Below are positions 35,449 to 43,873 of a stretch of DNA of 64,000 nucleotides, piece by piece. A program made the translations under genes and the position numbers. Location: NCBI RefSeq assembly GCF_014650695.1, contig NZ_BMVL01000001.1:1-64000 (forward strand), read 5' to 3'. The notes under the pieces are model-generated. The model was given only the letters and a program-made list of their open reading frames with translations. It was not told where the DNA came from and did no database searches. This DNA is from Streptomyces avidinii (GTDB lineage: Bacteria; Actinomycetota; Actinomycetes; Streptomycetales; Streptomycetaceae). Each line of letters begins with the position of its first letter. The stretch's first letter is position 1.

Positions 35449-35590
35449 ATCGGCATCCACCGAAGACCGGACAGCCAAGGAGGCCCCCAATCCGCAGAAG
35501 AGCGGCGGGGCCTCGAGAACCGAGGGGACATCAACAGATGCAAGCGCAGCCTGCTAGGTCTGAGGAGCACAGGCTCGCAGCGCAACTTGT

Positions 35591-35619
35591 AGCATACGGG
35601 GGCAGCCGGACAGGGTCAA
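35591..35619 (-). promoter_or_regulatory. rpsA promoter
   Basis: TTGACC (-35, 35614-35619) and TATGCT (-10, 35591-35596) with 17 bp spacing on the minus strand, near consensus for the principal sigma factor. The predicted leader is about 195 bases. Confidence 0.8.
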
Positions 35620-35741
35620 TGCGCGAAGGCGCACACCCCGGGCAGATCGCCTCAAGACCGGCACAATTTATGGGCGGGAAGCACTTCCTGACGCTTCCTG
35701 CCACATTCGGAACACATTCGCAGACTACGACGACGGGCCCC

Positions 35742-36602
35742 ATGAACCAAGAGGACTACGCCTCCGAAGACGCGTACGCAGCCGATCCGGGCTCCGGGGA
35801 GGACGCGGAGGCCACGCGGCGTCACGCGGGGGAAGCGGAGAGCAGCCGGGCCAGCCGGAGCTGGTGGGACCGCAACGCCGACGAGTACCAGAGCGACCAC
35901 GGCGCGTTCCTCGGCGACGACCGCTTCGTCTGGGGGCCCGAGGGGCTGGACGAGGCGGAGGCGGCCCTCCTCGGCCCCGCCGCGTCCCTCAAGGGCAAGG
36001 ACATCCTGGAGATCGGCGCCGGCGCCGCCCAGTGCGCCCGCTGGCTGGCCGCCCAGGGCGCCCGCGCCGTGGCCCTCGACCTCTCCCACCGCCAGCTCCA
36101 GCACGCCCTGCGCATCGGCGACAGCGACGCGCCGGGGGCCCTGCTCGTCGAGGCCGACGCCGGACGCCTCCCCTTCCGAGCCGGCTCCTTCGACCTGGCC
36201 TGCTCCTCCTACGGCGCCGTCCCCTTCGTCGCCGACCCCGTGGGCGTCGTGCGCGAGGTGCACCGCGTCCTGCGCCCCGGCGGCCGCTGGGTCTTCTCCG
36301 TCACCCACCCGATCCGGTGGGCCTTCCCCGACGAGCCCGGCCCCGAGGGGCTGTCCGTCGCCGCCTCCTACTTCGACCGCACCCCCTACGTGGAGCAGGA
36401 CGAGCGGGGCCGCGCCCTCTATGTGGAGCACCACCGCACGATCGGCGACCGGGTCCGCGACGTGGTGGCGGGCGGTTTCCGCCTGCTCGACCTGGTCGAG
36501 CCCGAGTGGCCCGAATGGAACAGCCAGGAGTGGGGCGGCTGGTCCCCGCTGCGCGGCAACCTGATCCCGGGCACCGCGATCTTCGTCTGCGAGCGCGACT
36601 GA
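35742..36602 (+). CDS. Class I SAM-dependent methyltransferase
   Basis: 286 residues from ATG 35742 (MNQEDYA). After an acidic N-terminus, SWWDRNADEYQ leads to motif I DILEIGAGAAQCARWLA, then VALDLSHRQL, LVEADAGRLPF and VHRVLRPGGRWVFSVTHP: a Methyltransf_11 domain. Substrate unknown. No Shine-Dalgarno is seen; the frame is open 68 codons further upstream, so the start is tentative. It is followed after one base by hrpB, and the two are translationally close. Confidence 0.82.
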   Translation: MNQEDYASEDAYAADPGSGEDAEATRRHAGEAESSRASRSWWDRNADEYQSDHGAFLGDDRFVWGPEGLDEAEAALLGPAASLKGKDILEIGAGAAQCARWLAAQGARAVALDLSHRQLQHALRIGDSDAPGALLVEADAGRLPFRAGSFDLACSSYGAVPFVADPVGVVREVHRVLRPGGRWVFSVTHPIRWAFPDEPGPEGLSVAASYFDRTPYVEQDERGRALYVEHHRTIGDRVRDVVAGGFRLLDLVEPEWPEWNSQEWGGWSPLRGNLIPGTAIFVCERD

Positions 36603-36603
36603 C

Positions 36604-39147
36604 GTGATCCGGACCGCCGCCCTCGACGCCCTGCCCGTACGGGAGGCCGTGCCCGCGCTCGTCTCGGCGCTGGACGGCCACGGCACGGCGGTGCTCTGCG
36701 CCCCGCCCGGCACCGGCAAGACCACGCTGGTCCCGCTGGTGCTGGCCGGGCTGGTGGGCGGCGGACCGCGGCGCCGGGTGGTCGTCGCGGAGCCCCGGCG
36801 GATCGCGGCCCGGGCCGCCGCGCGGCGGATGGCCTGGCTGCTGGGCGAGCAGGTCGGCGGCGCGGTGGGCTTCACCGTGCGCGGCGAACGGGTGGCCGGC
36901 CCGAACACGGTGGTGGAGGTCGTGACCACCGGGGTGCTGCTCCAGCGCCTCCAGCGCGACCAGGAACTGACCGGCGTCGACGTGGTGATCCTGGACGAGT
37001 GCCACGAGCGGCACCTGGACGCCGACACGGTCGCCGCCTTCCTCCTCGACGTACGGGAGACCCTGCGCCCGGAGCTGCGGCTGGTGGCGGCCTCGGCGAC
37101 CACGGACTCCGCCGGCTGGGCGCGCGTACTCGGCCGCGGCAGCCCCGGCGGCGCGCCGGTGGTGGAAGCCGCGGGGGTCTCGTACCCGGTGGAGACGGTC
37201 TGGGCGCCGCCGGCCCGGCCGGTGCGGCCCCCGCACGGGATGCGGGTGGATCCGGCGCAGCTGACGCACGTGGCCTCGGTGGTGCGGCGGGCGCTGACGG
37301 AGCGCACCGGCGACGTGCTGTGCTTCCTGCCCGGCGTCGGCGAGATCGCCCGGGTCGCCGGCCAGCTGGCCGGGGTGGACGCCGAGGTGCTCCAGATCCA
37401 CGGCCGGGCCCCGGCCGCGGTCCAGGACGCGGTGCTCTCCGTCGCCGACCACCGCAGGGTGATCCTGTCCACCGCCGTGGCGGAGTCGAGCCTGACCGTC
37501 CCCGGGGTGCGCGTGGTGGTGGACTCCGGGCTGGCCCGCGAGCCCCGCATGGACCATGCCCGGGGGCTGGGTGCGCTCGCGACCGTACGGGCGTCCCGCG
37601 CGGCCGGACGCCAGCGCGCGGGCCGGGCCGGGCGCGAGGCGCCGGGCGCGGTGTACCGCTGCTGGGCCGAGGCGGAGGACGGCCGCCTGGCCGCGTTCCC
37701 CTCGCCGGAGATCCGCATCGCCGACCTGGCGCAGTTCGCCCTGCAGGCCGCCTGCTGGGGCGACCCGGACGCGACCGGGCTGGCCCTGCCGGACGCGCCG
37801 CCGGCCGGGGCCATGGCCGCGGCGCGGGAGGTGCTGGTGGCCGTCGGCGCGGTGACCCCGGCCGGTGGGGTCACCGCGCGCGGGCAGCGGATGGCCCGGC
37901 TCGGGCTGCACCCGCGGCTGGCCCGCGCCCTGCTGGACGGCTCCGCCGCGCTCGGCGGCCGCCGGGCGGCGGAGGTGGTGGCTCTGATCGGCGAGGAGCC
38001 GCCGCGGGAGTACGGGGACGACCTGGCCGGCGCCTGGCGGCGGGCCCGCGCGGGCGGTGACGCGTACGCCGCTCGCTGGCGGACGGAGGTCGGCCGCCTG
38101 GAGCGTGCGGCGGGCGCCACGGCCGAAGCCCGGCCCCGCACCCCGCTCGGGAGCGGCGCCGTACCCGACGATGCCGCCGCAGGCCTGGTCGCGGCCCTGG
38201 CCTTCCCCGAGCGGGTGGCGAAAGCCAGGGGTGAGGGGATCTTCCTCATGGCCGGCGGCACCGCGGCCGAGCTCGGTGACGGCTCGCCGCTGCGCAGCGC
38301 GCCCTGGCTGGCCGTCGCGGTCGCCGACCGGGCCCCGCATTCGGCCTCCGCGCGGGTCCGGCTGGCCGCGGTCATCGACGAGGACACCGCCCGGACCGCC
38401 GCCGCACACCTGCTCTCCGACGGCGAAGAGGTCCACTGGGAGGACGGCGACCTCGTCGCCCGCGCCGCCGAGCGCCTCGGGGCGATCGAGCTGGCCGTAC
38501 GTCCGCTGCGCGCCCCCGACCCGGCGCTCGTGCGGGCCGCCCTCCTCGACGGGCTGCGCGCCGAGGGGCTCGGCCTGCTGCGCTGGTCCCCCGACGCACT
38601 GGCGCTCCGGGCCCGCCTCGGGTTCCTGCACCGGACGCTCGGCGGTGCGTGGCCCGACGTGGCCGACGACCGGGCCCTGCTGGAGCGCGCCGACGACTGG
38701 CTGGAGCCCGAGCTGTCCCGGGCCCGGCGGCGCACCGACCTCGCCCGGATCGACGCCGGTCAGGCCCTGAACCGGCTGCTGCCGTGGGCCACCGGGGAGG
38801 CGGCCCGGCTGGACGAGCTGGCTCCGGAGCGCCTGGAGGTGCCCAGTGGCTCCCGGATCCGGCTGGACTACTCCGCCGAGCACGGCCAGCCGGTCCTCGC
38901 GGTGAAGCTGCAGGAGCTGTTCGGGCTGGCGCAGACCCCGCGGGTGGCGGGCGTACCGGTGCTGGTGCACCTGCTGTCGCCCGCGGGCCGGCCCGCCGCC
39001 GTGACCGCCGACCTCGCCTCTTTCTGGCAGGGCGGTTACCGGGCCGTCCGCGCGGAGCTGCGCGGACGCTACCCCAAGCACCCCTGGCCGGAGGACCCGG
39101 CCACGGCCGAGCCCACCCGGCACACCAACGCCCGCCTCAGGCGCTGA
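36604..39147 (+). CDS. hrpB: ATP-dependent helicase HrpB
   Basis: 847-residue DEAH/RHA-type helicase. Walker A APPGTGKTT (around residue 35), motif Ia VVAEPRRIAARAAARR, motif II DECHER (Cys where many HrpBs have Phe), motif III ASATTDS, motif VI QRAGRAGR, then the HrpB-specific C-terminal domain ending in the YPKHPWPEDP motif. RNA or DNA unwinding of unknown purpose; non-essential in E. coli. GTG start one base after the methyltransferase stop. Its 3' end overlaps the convergent DUF3068 gene by 11 bases. Confidence 0.93.
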   Translation: MIRTAALDALPVREAVPALVSALDGHGTAVLCAPPGTGKTTLVPLVLAGLVGGGPRRRVVVAEPRRIAARAAARRMAWLLGEQVGGAVGFTVRGERVAGPNTVVEVVTTGVLLQRLQRDQELTGVDVVILDECHERHLDADTVAAFLLDVRETLRPELRLVAASATTDSAGWARVLGRGSPGGAPVVEAAGVSYPVETVWAPPARPVRPPHGMRVDPAQLTHVASVVRRALTERTGDVLCFLPGVGEIARVAGQLAGVDAEVLQIHGRAPAAVQDAVLSVADHRRVILSTAVAESSLTVPGVRVVVDSGLAREPRMDHARGLGALATVRASRAAGRQRAGRAGREAPGAVYRCWAEAEDGRLAAFPSPEIRIADLAQFALQAACWGDPDATGLALPDAPPAGAMAAAREVLVAVGAVTPAGGVTARGQRMARLGLHPRLARALLDGSAALGGRRAAEVVALIGEEPPREYGDDLAGAWRRARAGGDAYAARWRTEVGRLERAAGATAEARPRTPLGSGAVPDDAAAGLVAALAFPERVAKARGEGIFLMAGGTAAELGDGSPLRSAPWLAVAVADRAPHSASARVRLAAVIDEDTARTAAAHLLSDGEEVHWEDGDLVARAAERLGAIELAVRPLRAPDPALVRAALLDGLRAEGLGLLRWSPDALALRARLGFLHRTLGGAWPDVADDRALLERADDWLEPELSRARRRTDLARIDAGQALNRLLPWATGEAARLDELAPERLEVPSGSRIRLDYSAEHGQPVLAVKLQELFGLAQTPRVAGVPVLVHLLSPAGRPAAVTADLASFWQGGYRAVRAELRGRYPKHPWPEDPATAEPTRHTNARLRR

Positions 39148-40138
39148 CCTCCGCCGGCGCCTGCGGCTCCGGCACGTGCTCGGCCCGGCCGCGGCGGCTG
39201 CGGGCCTCCAGCCACAGCGCCGCCCCGAGCAGGACGAGCCCGCCGGCGGCCAGGCCGATGGGGGCGTAGGTGTGCAGCGCGAGGACCTTCGTACGGTTCG
39301 CCTTGACGAGGTCGACCGTGTAGTCGGAGTAGTCCTCGCGCATCGTGACGTGCCCGGCGAAGGCGGTGAGCTTGCCGTCGGGGCCGCCCGCGGCGATGCC
39401 GCCGCGCATCTCCTGCTGGATGTCCTGCTCGGCGTTGACGGGCGCTCCGGTCACCGGGTCGACCCAGAACTTCGCCTTGACCGTGTACCAGAGGGTGGTT
39501 CCGGTGGCCGCCTCGATCGTCGACGGGTCGATGCCCTCGATCGGCATCTTCTTGGGCATGGCGACCTTGGTCCACGGGACGGTCTGCTCGAAGTAGTAGA
39601 CGTCCATGCCCTTGAACGTGCGCGGTCCGACGTAGTGGATGGGCGAGGAGGTGCGGGTCTGCGCGTCGAAGTAGAGGTAGTCGCGCGGCTCGGTGAAGAA
39701 GGGCCACTTGAACTCGATGCCCTCGCGTTTGACGGGGTCCCCGTCGACCATCTCCCCGGTGGCGTGGACCGGGTCCTGGGTGTGCGCGTCGAAGATGTAG
39801 CGCTCGGGTATCCGGGAGACCATCTTGCCGTCCGGGCCGATGATGTAGGACAGCGTGTCCCAGACGACGACGTCCTTGCCGGCGCTCGCCTCGATCTCCT
39901 CGGACGCCTCGACGTTGCCCTTGAGGGTCTGGACGATGGTGACCTTGTCGACCTTCTTCGGCTGCATGCCGCCGGTGTAGTCGAGGAGCGTCGCGTCCTT
40001 CGCCTCCAGGACCATCTCCTGGTACTGGTTCGGCGGGATCTTGGCGAGGCGGGGGTACGCGTACCAGCGCAGCAGCGGCGCGAGGGCTGCGCAGAACACG
40101 GCAAGGGCCAGCAGGACAAGGCTCGCTCTGCGTCGCAC
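39137..40138 (-). CDS. DUF3068 (PorA-like) membrane-anchored protein
   Basis: 333 residues: one N-terminal membrane helix (4-24), a large outside domain (GKDVVVWDTLSYIIGPDGK, FKWPFFTEPRDYLYFD, VYYFEQTVPWTKV), and a C-terminal membrane helix (about 295-318) with a short basic tail. This matches the actinobacterial DUF3068 family, grouped with porin PorA-like proteins; function unknown in Streptomyces. The GTG start is 8 bases after GAGGAGG. The gene follows the 46-residue SPW_0924-type gene by 14 bases. Confidence 0.88.
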   Translation of the reverse strand: MRRRASLVLLALAVFCAALAPLLRWYAYPRLAKIPPNQYQEMVLEAKDATLLDYTGGMQPKKVDKVTIVQTLKGNVEASEEIEASAGKDVVVWDTLSYIIGPDGKMVSRIPERYIFDAHTQDPVHATGEMVDGDPVKREGIEFKWPFFTEPRDYLYFDAQTRTSSPIHYVGPRTFKGMDVYYFEQTVPWTKVAMPKKMPIEGIDPSTIEAATGTTLWYTVKAKFWVDPVTGAPVNAEQDIQQEMRGGIAAGGPDGKLTAFAGHVTMREDYSDYTVDLVKANRTKVLALHTYAPIGLAAGGLVLLGAALWLEARSRRGRAEHVPEPQAPAEVSA

Positions 40139-40152
40139 GACCGGGCCCTCCT

Positions 40153-40293
40153 CTACTTTCCGGGCGCGGCGGGCGCGGTGGTGAGCAGGGGCTTGGGTGA
40201 GGTCTCGCCCTCGGGCACCCCGAAGGCCGTGATGGCGAACACGAGGGTCAGCGCGGCCGCGAGGCCGATGACGGCGGCGACGAATGCGCGCAT
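40153..40293 (-). CDS. SPW_0924-family small membrane protein
   Basis: 46 residues, starting MRAFVAAVIGLAAALTLVFA and ending TTAPAAPGK: one hydrophobic helix (residues 3-25) then the conserved tail GVPEGETSPKPLL. I recognise this as the tiny SPW_0924 family conserved in Streptomyces; its role is unknown. GGAG lies 8 bases before the ATG. It is the first gene of an operon with the DUF3068 gene. Confidence 0.85.
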   Translation of the reverse strand: MRAFVAAVIGLAAALTLVFAITAFGVPEGETSPKPLLTTAPAAPGK

Positions 40294-40482
40294 GCCGGGG
40301 CTCCGGAATCTGATGAGGCGTCAGAGAGGGGGCACCGTAGCAATGCGGAGGCGAGATGAGAACCGTTCGAGCCGCAGATCACCACTGGGCCGCCCGGGGG
40401 ACCTCGACCCCCGCCGGCGCACCCGCCCCCGCGTTGCGCACGGCGGGGCACCCAACCCATGGAACACTGATTATCAACGGAA

Positions 40483-40500
40483 CGTAATCAAACGATTACG
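40483..40500 (+). promoter_or_regulatory. 18-bp dyad before the beta-helix gene
   Basis: CGTAATC (40483-40489), AAAC, GATTACG (40494-40500), a perfect 7-bp inverted repeat in an AT-rich patch 20 bases before the ATG at 40520. It has the form of a repressor operator or a hairpin at the mRNA 5' end. Confidence 0.55.
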
Positions 40501-40519
40501 CACGATGATCGGAGAAACG

Positions 40520-41506
40520 ATGCAGAGACGTCGACTCAAGGCCGCGGCCCTGGTTGTGCCGGTCGTGGCCGCGCTCAGTCTCGGCAACACCGCGGACGCG
40601 ACCTCGCTGGCGGCCATTCCGTGCGACGTCACCGCACTCAACAACGCAATCGTCGCCGCGAACAACAACACCGGACCGCACACCATCCGGCTCGCACCCA
40701 GATGCGTCTACAACGTCCTCACTCCCGCGTCGACCGGCGGTCTCGGCCCCAACGCCCTGCCCCTGATCACGGGCACCGTCACGCTGCTGGGGAACAAGAC
40801 CACCATCCGACGGGATCCTGACGCGACCGAGGGCTTCCGCATCGCGGAGGTCGACGGCCCCGACGGGCGCCTGACCATTGAGGGTGTCACCGCGACCGGG
40901 GGCGGCTATCTCGAATACGCCGGCACCTACCTGCCCAGATCCGGAGGGACGCTCATCCTCAAGCACAGCACCGTGACCAACAGCACGGCGAACCAGGGGG
41001 GCGCCATCGCCGTGGACCTCAGCAGCACCCTTGAGATGTACGACAGCGTCGTGCGGGACAGTGCCGGCCAGCGGGGTGGCGCCATCTACAACGGGCCGGG
41101 AAGCACCACCTTGCTGCAGAGGACCAAAGTGGTGCGGAACCAGGCCACGGAGCTGGGGGGCGGCCTCTTCACCGCCGGGGTCTCCATGACCATCAAGAAC
41201 TCGCGCATCGAGGGCAACCGCGCCTTCCAGCAGGGCGGCGGAATCTACAACGACCGCTCTCCGCTGGACATCTCCTCGACGACCATCGCGGACAACCGTG
41301 CGGGCCAGACGGGTGGCGGCATCACCAATGACGGCGCCACCACGCTGACGAACACACAGGTGCGGCGCAACATCGCGCTCAACGGCGGCGGCGTCTGGCA
41401 AGGAACCTCCGCCGGTACCGCCCTGACCCTCGTCAGGAGTCGGATCTTCGAGAACACGCCCAACAACTGCCGGCCCGTCGGGGCGATTCCCGGCTGCACG
41501 AACTGA
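40520..41506 (+). CDS. Secreted right-handed beta-helix protein
   Basis: 328 residues from ATG 40520, with GGAGAAACG directly upstream. Sec signal 1-31 (ends NTADATS). Residues about 110-320 are parallel beta-helix coils with the repeated pattern GGAI...N / GGGI-N (NQGGAIAVD, QRGGAIYNG, LGGGLFTAG, QGGGIYNDR, TGGGITNDG, NGGGVWQG), as in pectate-lyase-fold and polymorphic-membrane-protein repeats. No catalytic residues of pectate lyases are evident. Four cysteines, two at each end. A surface or extracellular carbohydrate-binding role is plausible. Confidence 0.82.
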   Translation: MQRRRLKAAALVVPVVAALSLGNTADATSLAAIPCDVTALNNAIVAANNNTGPHTIRLAPRCVYNVLTPASTGGLGPNALPLITGTVTLLGNKTTIRRDPDATEGFRIAEVDGPDGRLTIEGVTATGGGYLEYAGTYLPRSGGTLILKHSTVTNSTANQGGAIAVDLSSTLEMYDSVVRDSAGQRGGAIYNGPGSTTLLQRTKVVRNQATELGGGLFTAGVSMTIKNSRIEGNRAFQQGGGIYNDRSPLDISSTTIADNRAGQTGGGITNDGATTLTNTQVRRNIALNGGGVWQGTSAGTALTLVRSRIFENTPNNCRPVGAIPGCTN

Positions 41507-41550
41507 TCCCGACCCGATCCGCGGGCCCGGCCTGATCCACAAGACACGGC

Positions 41551-42792
41551 CTAGACGCGTTGCCCCGGGGTCGGCCGGGGCACCGCCGGAGTGGAGGACG
41601 GCGACACGGTGGGCTTCGGCGTGCGTGACGAGCTTGGCGTCGGGCTGGACGTCGGGGTCGGCGTGGGTGTCGGCGTAGGCGTGGGTGTCGGCGTAGGCGT
41701 CGGGGTCGGCGTAGGCGTCGGGCTGGGCGTGGGCGAAGGCTTCGGGTCCGGCGTCGGAGTGGGCGTCGGCGAAGGCGTCGGCGTCGGCATCGGGGTGGGG
41801 GTGGGCTTCGGGTCCGGCGTCGGAGTGGGCGTCGGCGAAGGCGTCGGGGTGGGCTTCGGGTCCGGCGTCGGGGTGGGCGTCGGCGTCGTGCTCGGCTTCG
41901 GCGGGGTGGGCTTCGGGCCCGCGCCCGTACCCGCCCGGTCCGGGATCTCGTGCGCGCCCTTCAGGTAGTACGCGAACCAGGAACGGACCGTCCGCAGGTA
42001 CTCCGTGGACCGGTTGTACGACAGCACGGCCCGGTCCAGGTCCGCGTCCGCCCTCAGGTCCCGGGTCCCCGCACACAGGTACCGGGCGGCCGCGAGGGCC
42101 GCGTCGTGCACGTTGTTCGGGTTGCGCCGGCCGTCGCCGTCCGCGTCCTGCCCCCACGCCGCCCATGTGGAGGGGATGAACTGCATCGGCCCGACCGCCC
42201 GGTCGTAGCGGGAGTCCCCGTCGTAGGCCCCGCCGTCCGTGTCCGAAATGTTCGCGAAGCCGTTGCCGTCGAGCACCGGCCCCAGGATCGGCCGCAGTGT
42301 CGTCCCGCCCGCGTCGACCTGACCGCCGCGCGCCTGCCCGGACTCCACCTTGCCGATCGCCGCGAGGAGTTGCCAGCGCAGTCCGCATCCGGGGTCGCTC
42401 TGCCCGACCTTCCGTTCCGCGCCCGAATACGCCGCGAGCACGCTCGCCGGTATCCCCTGCGCCCCTTCCGCGGGCCCGGTCACGGCCGACGCCGGCGCGG
42501 CCTGCGAGCCCGTAGGCGCCTGCGGCGCCGCCGGCGGACCCTCTTCCGGCAGCAGCACGGCCGGCGGCTGCGGGCTCAGCAGCGGCGGGAGTTCGGTGAG
42601 GTAGGTGGAGTCGCCACCCGCCGTGTCCGCGGCCGGCGACGGCTGTGCGCCGTTCTCCCCGGCGGCGGAGAGCCGGTCGCCGCTCCCGCCCGCCGGGCCC
42701 TGGGACGCGGTCACCGCGGCGATCACCAGAGCGGACACCAGGGCTGCTGTCGTACCCCTGCGCAGCCTGCGTCCGATTATTCGAGCCGACAT
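41551..42792 (-). CDS. Secreted lytic transglycosylase with Pro-Thr repeat tail
   Basis: 413 residues. N-terminal signal or membrane segment (about 12-32), a Pro/Ala linker, then a transglycosylase domain (about 115-270): [12 protein letters not shown] has the catalytic Glu, and [27 protein letters not shown] is the SLT_2/MltB-type signature by position. It cleaves peptidoglycan with formation of anhydromuramyl ends. The last 125 residues are almost only Pro, Thr, Ser and Lys with Asp (PTPTP and PDPKP units), probably a wall-spanning stalk. The DNA of that tail (about 41590-41930) is repetitive. Confidence 0.88.
   Translation of the reverse strand: MSARIIGRRLRRGTTAALVSALVIAAVTASQGPAGGSGDRLSAAGENGAQPSPAADTAGGDSTYLTELPPLLSPQPPAVLLPEEGPPAAPQAPTGSQAAPASAVTGPAEGAQGIPASVLAAYSGAERKVGQSDPGCGLRWQLLAAIGKVESGQARGGQVDAGGTTLRPILGPVLDGNGFANISDTDGGAYDGDSRYDRAVGPMQFIPSTWAAWGQDADGDGRRNPNNVHDAALAAARYLCAGTRDLRADADLDRAVLSYNRSTEYLRTVRSWFAYYLKGAHEIPDRAGTGAGPKPTPPKPSTTPTPTPTPDPKPTPTPSPTPTPTPDPKPTPTPMPTPTPSPTPTPTPDPKPSPTPSPTPTPTPTPTPTPTPTPTPTPTPTSSPTPSSSRTPKPTVSPSSTPAVPRPTPGQRV
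41630..41905. repeat. Low-complexity repeat encoding the Pro-Thr tail
   Basis: Hexamer-like GGCGTN repeats (minus-strand PT codons), broken by three longer units containing the PDPKP codons. This region is prone to length change and to assembly error. Confidence 0.85.
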
Positions 42793-42976
42793 GAGCCGGA
42801 CCCCTCCCCCTCGACGTCCGCGTGACCCTACGTCAACTCACTGCACACAGCACGCAAGGTCGCCCGGAATTCACCACATCCCTACGTCCCCGGGCAGGTC
42901 ACGCATACTGTCTGGACCCTTCGGGAGCAATGGCCCGAAGTAAGGAACGTCCACGGGAACACCGAGGAGAGGCGCC

Positions 42977-43837
42977 ATGCCGTTCACTCTCAGCCACGCG
43001 GCCGCCGTACTTCCGGCCATCCGCCGGACCGGGCGTGCGCGGGGCCCCCTCGTCGCCTCGGCGCTCGTCCTCGGGTCGTTCGCGCCCGACACCTTCTACT
43101 TCACGGACGCGGTCGTCGAGGGCGCCATGGCGTACGGGAGCTTCACGCACTCGCTGCCCGGGATCTTCACCCTGGACGCCGTACTGACGGCCGTCCTGGT
43201 GGCCTTCTGGCTGCTGCTGCGCGAGCCGCTGATCGCGCTCCTGCCACGCAACTGGCGCGGCAGGGTGCACGCCTTCGTACGGGGCGAGGAGTGGCGCGAG
43301 CGTCCCCGGCCGGCCGCGCTCCTCGGCTGGTTCTACGTCTCGGCGGTCGTCGGCTCCCTCACGCACGTGCTGTGGGACAGCTTCACGCACATGGACCGCT
43401 GGGGGACGAACGCGCTGCCCTGGCTCGGCGAGCCGATCGCCTTCGGCTTCCCGCCCTACACCTTCCTCCAGTACGGCACTTCGGCCGCGTCGGCGTGCCT
43501 GCTGCTGTGGTTCACGACGACCGCCCTGCGCCGGCTCCCCGCCTCCGCCGTCCCGGCATCGGTGCCCGTGCTCTCCCGCGCGGAGGTCCTGGGTGCGCTC
43601 GCCCTGCTGGTGGTGTGCGTGGGCGTCGCCGTCACCGTGCGCATCATCCGCTTCTTCACCTTCTTCGACCGGATCCGTACGCCGCTCGACATCATCCCGA
43701 CCATCTGCTTCGGCACGGGCGGCGGCCTGGCCGTGGCCCTGCTGGTCTACGGGATCCTCGTCCGGCTGAGGCACCGCCACGACCGGACCGGGCGCCCCGC
43801 GGACGAGGAAACGCGAACGCCCGTCCCCACCGCCTGA
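42977..43837 (+). CDS. DUF4184 membrane protein
   Basis: 286 residues. Opens with PFTLSHAAAVLP, and HVLWDSFTH is in the middle (His and Asp in membrane helices, reminiscent of membrane-bound metal hydrolases); about six hydrophobic segments. This is the DUF4184 family, function unknown. GAGGAGAGG lies before the ATG. The stop codon sits in the loop of a strong terminator hairpin shared with convergent polA. Confidence 0.85.
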   Translation: MPFTLSHAAAVLPAIRRTGRARGPLVASALVLGSFAPDTFYFTDAVVEGAMAYGSFTHSLPGIFTLDAVLTAVLVAFWLLLREPLIALLPRNWRGRVHAFVRGEEWRERPRPAALLGWFYVSAVVGSLTHVLWDSFTHMDRWGTNALPWLGEPIAFGFPPYTFLQYGTSAASACLLLWFTTTALRRLPASAVPASVPVLSRAEVLGALALLVVCVGVAVTVRIIRFFTFFDRIRTPLDIIPTICFGTGGGLAVALLVYGILVRLRHRHDRTGRPADEETRTPVPTA

Positions 43838-43857
43838 GCGACGGGGACGGGCGTTCG
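43814..43857. terminator. Bidirectional terminator between DUF4184 and polA
   Basis: Perfect 15-bp inverted repeat, arms 43814-43828 and 43843-43857, loop 14 bases. It covers the DUF4184 stop and lies 17 bases past the polA stop. Confidence 0.75.
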
Positions 43858-43873
43858 GCCTGCCGTACGGGCA

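Larger units (their letters stand above)
35389..35741. other. Divergent region between rpsA and the methyltransferase gene
   Basis: 353 bases without a gene. The left two-thirds are the rpsA leader and promoter described separately; the right part (35620-35741) is comparatively AT-rich and should hold the promoter of the methyltransferase, but I see no clear -10/-35 pair. Confidence 0.6.

Noticed and set aside
35652..39123. Two long minus-strand frames across the methyltransferase and hrpB
   Set aside because: Arg/Ser-rich shadows without motifs; the plus strand encodes clear families.
41590..41930. Repetitive GGCGT tract that could suggest a CRISPR or satellite
   Set aside because: The repeats are codon-level Pro-Thr units in frame with the transglycosylase; there are no spacers and no cas genes.
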